Shown here piece by piece: positions 53,404-58,427 of a DNA stretch of 58,427 nt. Within the stretch, counting starts at the first letter, position 1, and each line of letters opens with the position of its first letter. The notes below the pieces were generated by a model. That model saw nothing but the letters and a program-made list of their open reading frames with translations. It did not search any database and was not told where the DNA came from. Made by a program: the position numbers and the translations under genes. Source of the DNA: Ardenticatenaceae bacterium (GTDB lineage Bacteria; Chloroflexota; Anaerolineae; Promineifilales; Promineifilaceae); contig JACKBR010000028.1 in assembly GCA_020634495.1 (NCBI GenBank), positions 1-58,427 of the forward strand, given 5' to 3'.

Positions 53404-54477
53404 TTACTCGTTTGTGTGTTCCAGCAGCGCCTGAGGCACCAAAACAGCATCAATCGCATGGACAACGCCATTGGTGGCATCCATGTCGCCACTGATGATA
53501 TTGGCGTCATTGATCTGCACACCGGCCTCTGTTTGCGTCACAATTAACTTTTCGAAGCCCCGGCCAAAGCCGCTGCCCCCAATCGGCACACGCGTAGAAA
53601 TTTCGCCCAGCTCCACTAAAGCGGCCACCGTTAAATCTTGATCCTCTGGCCAGCCATCTGGCGACAAAAAATGGTAGTTGACCAAAAACTCCATAGCAAA
53701 CGGATCGGTTTCTAGCAAGGTGGCTATATCGGCGGGCAGATTGGCAAACGCTGTGTCTGTAGGGGCCAATACGGCATCGGCCAGTTCGCCAAAGCGCAGG
53801 TAACCCATCCATTCAGTCCCCTCAACAGCAGACAGGAAGGTTGTAAAACGGCCGTCTGCCTGCAATACACCTAACATGCTTTTTTCCGGCCCTGTCTCTT
53901 GTGGCAGCAGCAGCGTGTCGATGACATACAGGGTTCCGTTGCTGGCGGGTTGAGCCTCAGCGGTCAGGAGGGCGTAGGCTACCTTTACCTCAGCCGCCTC
54001 CTGGGTAACCGCCAGCGTATCCCCCGCCAGGGTTGTAACGGAGCCTGCTGCCAACAGTGCCGTTTCCGGCAAGGTTCCGTTGACCAGGTGATTGTCCATA
54101 ATGCTGCCCAGCAGCGCCGGATCCATCTGGCTAACAATTATTTCCGCCTCAGAAAAGGCAATGTTGGATGGCGCAAAGACGGTAAACGGCCCCCCACTTT
54201 GCAAATCATCCGTAAGGCCAGTGTTGTTTAGTCCGCTGGTAAAAAACACCAGATTGGGGTCTTCAGACACCAAATCTAGCAGCGTGGGCAAGTTGGCGTC
54301 GGCAACTGCCTGTTCAGGCTGGGTAGGTTGGGCATTTGTGGCGTCGGTAGAATCGCCAGATTGCAGCGGGGCCAGAATATCATCGCTGGGTTCAACGGCA
54401 GCAGTGCCGCAGGCGACCAGCCCTAGCAGTAAAATAAGGGAAAAAATTAGCTTCACGGATCTATTCATTTCTTTCAT
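53404..54477 (-). CDS. Lipoprotein with two fasciclin (FAS1) domains
   Basis: 357 residues. The signal peptide ends in the lipobox LLGLVAC (Cys at about 23). A Thr/Gln-rich linker precedes FAS1 domain 1, with FTVFAPSNIAFSE, MDNHLVNGTL and TLYVIDTLLLP, and FAS1 domain 2, with AVLAPTDTAFANLPA, LVNYHFLSPDG and GVVHAIDAVLVPQ. FAS1 proteins mediate adhesion at the cell surface. AGGAG lies very close (3 bases) to the first ATG, and a second in-frame ATG three codons later is also suitable. It is not obviously linked to its neighbours. Confidence 0.93.
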   Translation of the reverse strand: MKEMNRSVKLIFSLILLLGLVACGTAAVEPSDDILAPLQSGDSTDATNAQPTQPEQAVADANLPTLLDLVSEDPNLVFFTSGLNNTGLTDDLQSGGPFTVFAPSNIAFSEAEIIVSQMDPALLGSIMDNHLVNGTLPETALLAAGSVTTLAGDTLAVTQEAAEVKVAYALLTAEAQPASNGTLYVIDTLLLPQETGPEKSMLGVLQADGRFTTFLSAVEGTEWMGYLRFGELADAVLAPTDTAFANLPADIATLLETDPFAMEFLVNYHFLSPDGWPEDQDLTVAALVELGEISTRVPIGGSGFGRGFEKLIVTQTEAGVQINDANIISGDMDATNGVVHAIDAVLVPQALLEHTNE

Positions 54478-54551
54478 CTACTCCTAACACCAATGACTCA
54501 ATTATTAGACGAACAACACGCCCTTCATTTTGATTGCAAAAAATTGGCAGG

Positions 54552-56288
54552 TTACCAACCGCTGGCCTGGAACACGGCCGTTAACGCCGCCCGCCTCTCC
54601 GCAGCCGTCATCTCACGGGGGCAGCAATACTTTTCAATAAGCCCTGTCCACAGTTCAACAGTGAGCAAACGGCCGTCGTAAAAAACATAGCTATCGACAA
54701 AAGTTTGCCGCGTTCCCAGCTGGTCCATCTGGTCAAAAAACAGATTGCCCAGCCCAAAGTGAATAAATGCACCATCGACAAAATCGAACCCCTGCGCATG
54801 ATGCCCCTGACTGCCGGAAACGGCCGTTGCCCCCGCCGCCACCAATTCACCAAAATCAACCTGCTGCTGAGGCGTTGCGGCATAATGGTAAAACTCGTTG
54901 TATTGCAGCGTGGCAATCACCAAATACCCATCGGCGGCAAGCTGGGTGATTTGCGCCTCAAAATCCGCAGCGCAGGGGCGGGAGCCTGGTTGGGCCGGGC
55001 CAGCCCAGGCATAAGCCGGGCCTACCGGATTACAGCCCACAAAAGCAATGCGATTGCCGTTGTGCTCAAAAAGCGCAGGCTGCTGCGCCATTTCTAAATC
55101 TGCACCGCCGCCAAAGGTGGCCATGCCGGCCCCGGTATACAAATCCAGCGAATGCAGCAGGGCATCGGTTCCCCAATCGTTTAGATGGTTGCCGGTCAGC
55201 TCCACCACATCGATCCCCAGCCAGGTGAGCAGCTCAAAATATTTTTCGCGGGAGCAAAAAGTGGTGCCGCCGATGGGGTCTGGGTAGGGACAGTCGGGCG
55301 TAAAGGAAACTTCGTTGCTGATGTGGGCAATATCGGCCGTTTGCAGCACCGGGCCAACTGCCTGCCCGGGGGCCAGAATCCCATCAATTTCCATCTGAAA
55401 CGCGGTGGCGCGTGTCAGGGCCGTCACGCCGCTCATGGCGACGCGGGTGAGTTTGTTGGCCTGCCAGTTGCTGGTGGGGCCATCCCAGGCGGCCAGAAAT
55501 TGACGAACGGCCGTTTCCGCCCCAGTCACATTAACCGCCACCGTCAGTGGGTAGGTCGTCGGGTCAAAATCGGCCGTCAGCGGCGACATGCCCTCCAGCC
55601 GCAGCAGCTTGAGATCGGGCCGCAGTTGGTGGAAGGGGAGGATGATGAGAGACGGCCGTTCTGCCCAGGCACGTTCACTCATTTCAGCCACATCAGCCAA
55701 AAAGATGCTGCTGGGATGCGGTTGGCCCAGAACGGCCGTGTTCCAGCCCGCCACCTCCGCCGCAGCAAACAAAGCGTTCCCAGCTTGCCAGCGGGCTTGC
55801 AGGTCTGCCAGGGTGATCTCATCTTCGAGCGTGGCAAAGGGCGCTGCCACCACGTACACCCACTGAGCCAACGGCGTGCCTGCGCCCAGCGTCAGCACCA
55901 CATCGGCAGCGGATACATCGTCAACCCAGGCAAATTGGGTAGGCAGCGTTTGGGCCAAGGCAATCAGGTCAGGCGGTACGCTGGCTTCGGCGGAAATTTT
56001 GAGGGTGGGAACGGCCGTTACCGCAGGTGTGGGCGGCAGCTCAGGCAACGTTGCAGCACCAGACGCAGCCGCATGGCCCGCCACCGGTGTTGGCGGCAAG
56101 GCTCCGGCTGGCGAGGCCAGCAAAACAGGTGTGGGTGGGGGCGTGGGTAAGGTGATGGTAGAAACGGCCGTGGGCAGCGCCATCGGGGCCACATTTTGGC
56201 ACGCCGTTAGCCAGAACAGGGCAAACAGATATAATCCGCCTAAGCAGAGCCGTTTTCCATAAAACCAATCAGAAACAAAAAATTTCAT
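54552..56288 (-). CDS. CapA-family lipoprotein with N-terminal binding-protein-like region
   Basis: 578 residues from the ATG at 56288; longer in-frame starts up to 56396 would run far into ppk1. The signal peptide ends at LFALFWLTAC. A Pro/Thr-rich linker leads to a region (about 100-290) that looks like a phosphate/substrate-binding protein (YVVAAPFATLEDEITLADLQ, LTVAVNVTGAE). The C-terminal CapA/PGA-cap metallophosphatase-like domain shows VVELTGNHLNDWG, RIAFVGCNPVG, NEFYHYAATPQQQ and QGHHAQGFDF. CapA proteins act in poly-gamma-glutamate or other envelope polymer export. Its start codon faces that of ppk1 only three bases away. Confidence 0.88.
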   Translation of the reverse strand: MKFFVSDWFYGKRLCLGGLYLFALFWLTACQNVAPMALPTAVSTITLPTPPPTPVLLASPAGALPPTPVAGHAAASGAATLPELPPTPAVTAVPTLKISAEASVPPDLIALAQTLPTQFAWVDDVSAADVVLTLGAGTPLAQWVYVVAAPFATLEDEITLADLQARWQAGNALFAAAEVAGWNTAVLGQPHPSSIFLADVAEMSERAWAERPSLIILPFHQLRPDLKLLRLEGMSPLTADFDPTTYPLTVAVNVTGAETAVRQFLAAWDGPTSNWQANKLTRVAMSGVTALTRATAFQMEIDGILAPGQAVGPVLQTADIAHISNEVSFTPDCPYPDPIGGTTFCSREKYFELLTWLGIDVVELTGNHLNDWGTDALLHSLDLYTGAGMATFGGGADLEMAQQPALFEHNGNRIAFVGCNPVGPAYAWAGPAQPGSRPCAADFEAQITQLAADGYLVIATLQYNEFYHYAATPQQQVDFGELVAAGATAVSGSQGHHAQGFDFVDGAFIHFGLGNLFFDQMDQLGTRQTFVDSYVFYDGRLLTVELWTGLIEKYCCPREMTAAERRAALTAVFQASGW

Positions 56289-56291
56289 CTT

Positions 56292-58427
56292 ATGTCCGAA
56301 ATCGATCTCAAAAATCCAAGCCTTTATATTAACCGAGAACTCAGCAATATCGAATTTAACCGGCGCGTCCTGGAAGAATGCGACAATCCCGAACATCCGC
56401 TGCTGGAGCGCGTCAAGTTTTTGGCCATCTTCAGCGGCAACATGGATGAATTCTTCATGGTGCGCGTTTCTGGCTTAAAGCAGCAGGTACTGCTGGGCAT
56501 CACCGACCGCCCCGCCGATGGCCTGACGCCTCGCGAACAGTTGGTAGCCATTCACCGTACGGGCACCCCTCTGTTTGCCCAGGCCACCAATTACTGGGTA
56601 AAAACCTTGCAGCCCGCCCTGGCAGACGTAGGCATTCATGTGCTAAACCACAGCCAGCTAAAAACACGCCAGCAAAAAAAGCTGGCCACCTACTTTGAGC
56701 AAGAGATTTTCCCTGTGCTCACGCCGCTGGTTTTTGACCCCACCCACCCTTTTCCACATATTTCCAACCTCAGCTTGAATTTGGCGGTAGAGGTGCGCGA
56801 TCCGGAAACGGACGAAATTCATTTTGCCCGGGTTAAAGTACCCGCTACCCTGCCCCGGCTGGTGCCGCTCAACCCGCTGGACCCGGATGAGCTGCTGCCG
56901 CCCGCCACGCAAAAGTTCATCTGGCTAGAGCAGGTCATTGCCGCCAACCTTGACCGGCTGTTTCCGGGAATGGATGTGCGGGCTGCGTACCCGTTCCGCA
57001 TCACCCGCAACACCGATATGGAAATTCAGGAAGAGGAAGCGGATGACTTGCTGTTGACGATGGAAGAAAATTTGCGCCAGCGTCATTTTGGGCGCGTGGT
57101 GCGGCTGGAAATTGACGAGGATACCCCTGACATCATCCGCGACATTTTAATTAACAATCTAAAAGTAAGCACCACAGATGTGTATCCAACCAATGGGCCT
57201 TTGGGTCTGAGCAGTTTGTGGGAATTGCACAAGCTGGAGCGGCCAGAATTGAAGGATGAGGGATTTCAGCCAACTGTACCTTCTCATTTAAGATTGGGAG
57301 ATTTAATTTTTAACGTGTTGCAGCGGAGCAATGTGCTGCTGCACACGCCCTACGACAGCTTTTTGCCGGTGGTAGATTTTGTTGAAGCAGCGGCGGAAGA
57401 CCCCAATGTTTTAGCCATTAAGCAAACCCTGTACCGGGTTGGGCCTAATCCGCCCATTGTGCATGCGCTGATGAAAGCGCGGGAAAATGGCAAGCAGGTG
57501 GCGGTCTTGGTGGAGCTTAAGGCACGTTTTGACGAAGAATCAAACATTGAATGGGCCAGAGCGTTGGAACGGGCGGGGGTGCATGTCGCCTATGGTGTTA
57601 TTGGTTTGAAGACACATTGCAAGCTGTGCCTGGTGGTGCGCCGGGAACGGGAAGGCATTCGGCGGTATGTGCATATGGCTACGGGCAATTACAACACCAT
57701 TACGGCTCGCCTTTACACTGACCTGGGGATGATTACCAGTGATGAGGATATGGGTGCCGATGCCTCTGAGGTGTTTAATTACTTAACGGGCTATTCAAAG
57801 CAGGTAGATTATCGCAAGTTTTTGGTAGCGCCGGTGAATTTACGCGAGAACTTAATGCGGCTGATCGAACGAGAGATGGAATACGGCCGTAACGGGCGCA
57901 TCATCATGAAGGCGAACTCTTTGGTAGACCCAGGTATTATCCGGGCGCTTTACCGGGCCTCGCAGGCGGGGGTACAAATTGATTTGTTGATTCGCGGCTT
58001 TTGCTGCATCCGGCCAGGAATTAAAGGGGTTAGCGAAAATATTCGGGTGAAGAGCATTGTGGGGCGCTTTTTAGAGCACAGCCGCATTTATTATTTCCAC
58101 AATATGGCGAACCCCGATATTTACGTGGGCAGCGCGGACCCGATGCCACGCAATATCAACCGCCGGGTTGAGGTACTCTTTCCTATCGAGGAGGAGGCAG
58201 AGCGGCAACAAATCATCTCAATTCTGGCAGTTTACCTGCACGACACGGCAAAAGCGTATGAGCTTCAGTCAGACGGCCGTTATGAGCCGGTGATAGACAT
58301 GTTGGATGAGGGGGAAGAGCCGTTCAACAGCCAGCTTTGGTTTTTGTACGGCCGTCACGCGGGTGAAGTGCCTCCGTTTGACATCCACGTTTTGCCACCC
58401 GTTTGTGATGAGGAAACAGAACCAAAG
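56292..58427 (+). CDS. ppk1: Polyphosphate kinase 1, 5' 712 codons
   Basis: The frame runs from the ATG at 56292 to the window end without a stop, so only the extreme C-terminus is missing. The opening MSEIDLKNPSLYINREL is classic PPK1 and fixes the start. Domain N has FLAIFSGNMDEFFMVR and the H domain PTHPFPHISNLSLN. The catalytic domains hold the autophosphorylated His442 (GLKTHCKLCLVVRRE) and the second essential His596 (FLEHSRIYYF), with MATGNYN and IKQTLYR around the ATP site. It makes polyphosphate from ATP, usually at the inner membrane. It is divergent from the CapA gene, with three bases between the two start codons. Confidence 0.97.
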   Translation, partial: MSEIDLKNPSLYINRELSNIEFNRRVLEECDNPEHPLLERVKFLAIFSGNMDEFFMVRVSGLKQQVLLGITDRPADGLTPREQLVAIHRTGTPLFAQATNYWVKTLQPALADVGIHVLNHSQLKTRQQKKLATYFEQEIFPVLTPLVFDPTHPFPHISNLSLNLAVEVRDPETDEIHFARVKVPATLPRLVPLNPLDPDELLPPATQKFIWLEQVIAANLDRLFPGMDVRAAYPFRITRNTDMEIQEEEADDLLLTMEENLRQRHFGRVVRLEIDEDTPDIIRDILINNLKVSTTDVYPTNGPLGLSSLWELHKLERPELKDEGFQPTVPSHLRLGDLIFNVLQRSNVLLHTPYDSFLPVVDFVEAAAEDPNVLAIKQTLYRVGPNPPIVHALMKARENGKQVAVLVELKARFDEESNIEWARALERAGVHVAYGVIGLKTHCKLCLVVRREREGIRRYVHMATGNYNTITARLYTDLGMITSDEDMGADASEVFNYLTGYSKQVDYRKFLVAPVNLRENLMRLIEREMEYGRNGRIIMKANSLVDPGIIRALYRASQAGVQIDLLIRGFCCIRPGIKGVSENIRVKSIVGRFLEHSRIYYFHNMANPDIYVGSADPMPRNINRRVEVLFPIEEEAERQQIISILAVYLHDTAKAYELQSDGRYEPVIDMLDEGEEPFNSQLWFLYGRHAGEVPPFDIHVLPPVCDEETEPK

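Overview
The window looks like chromosomal DNA of a free-living bacterium, most probably an uncultured Chloroflexota (Anaerolineae-like). The reasons are the multi-GAF and multi-PAS sensor kinases, a USP-DUF389 protein, lutABC, a T-box leader on serS, Asp-box propeller and fasciclin lipoproteins, and many short foldback repeats between genes. There is no rRNA or phylogenetic marker strong enough to fix the lineage, so this is an inference. No transposase, integrase, phage gene or CRISPR array was seen. The most striking genome-wide signal is the octamer palindrome ACGGCCGT. I counted about 90 exact copies by eye, roughly one per 640 bp, where about one would be expected by chance. It occurs in all reading frames, and it also sits in a promoter and at the centre of a terminator-like palindrome. 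It resembles cyanobacterial HIP1 in behaviour but not in sequence.

Layout: 1-0.5 kb is the 3' end of a GH13 glycosidase. 0.76-10.7 kb is a tightly packed plus-strand signalling operon: CheY-like regulator, membrane multi-GAF protein, DUF574-type SAM methyltransferase, multi-GAF histidine kinase, and a threonine-synthase-like PLP enzyme fused to a receiver domain. A REC-histidine kinase follows at 10.9 kb behind a 38-bp perfect palindrome. 12.3-16 kb holds an EamA transporter, a possible structured RNA, a FemAB/BioF2-like acyltransferase and a GT4 glycosyltransferase.

16.0-23.7 kb (minus strand) carries serS with a T-box leader and promoter, a PD40/TolB-like propeller gene, a GNAT gene and two ABC exporter half-transporters. 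All of these are broken by small frameshifts, while genes on both sides are intact. This suggests either a block of decaying genes or a poorly polished stretch of assembly.

23.8-28.6 kb (minus) holds VOC protein, lutC, lutB, lutA and a cytochrome P450. 28.8-40.3 kb (minus) is a phosphorelay operon: a 2673-residue kinase with 15 PAS and 2 GAF domains, a Rcp1-like single-domain regulator, and a REC-REC-PAS3-HK-REC hybrid. 40.9-45.2 kb (minus) holds housekeeping genes lysS, greA, aroB, aroK and tRNA-Lys(CTT). 45.2-58.4 kb is a mixed region: USP-DUF389-SH3, a small winged-helix protein, a membrane protein, a thioredoxin-like lipoprotein, CopC, a DUF2007 protein, a DinB-like protein, pyroglutamyl peptidase, an Asp-box propeller, a FAS1 lipoprotein, CapA, and ppk1, which runs off the window end.

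The genes point to a cell that invests heavily in intracellular sensing. Two independent multi-sensor phosphorelays lie within 40 kb, and the first may act directly on a metabolic enzyme through a fused receiver domain.
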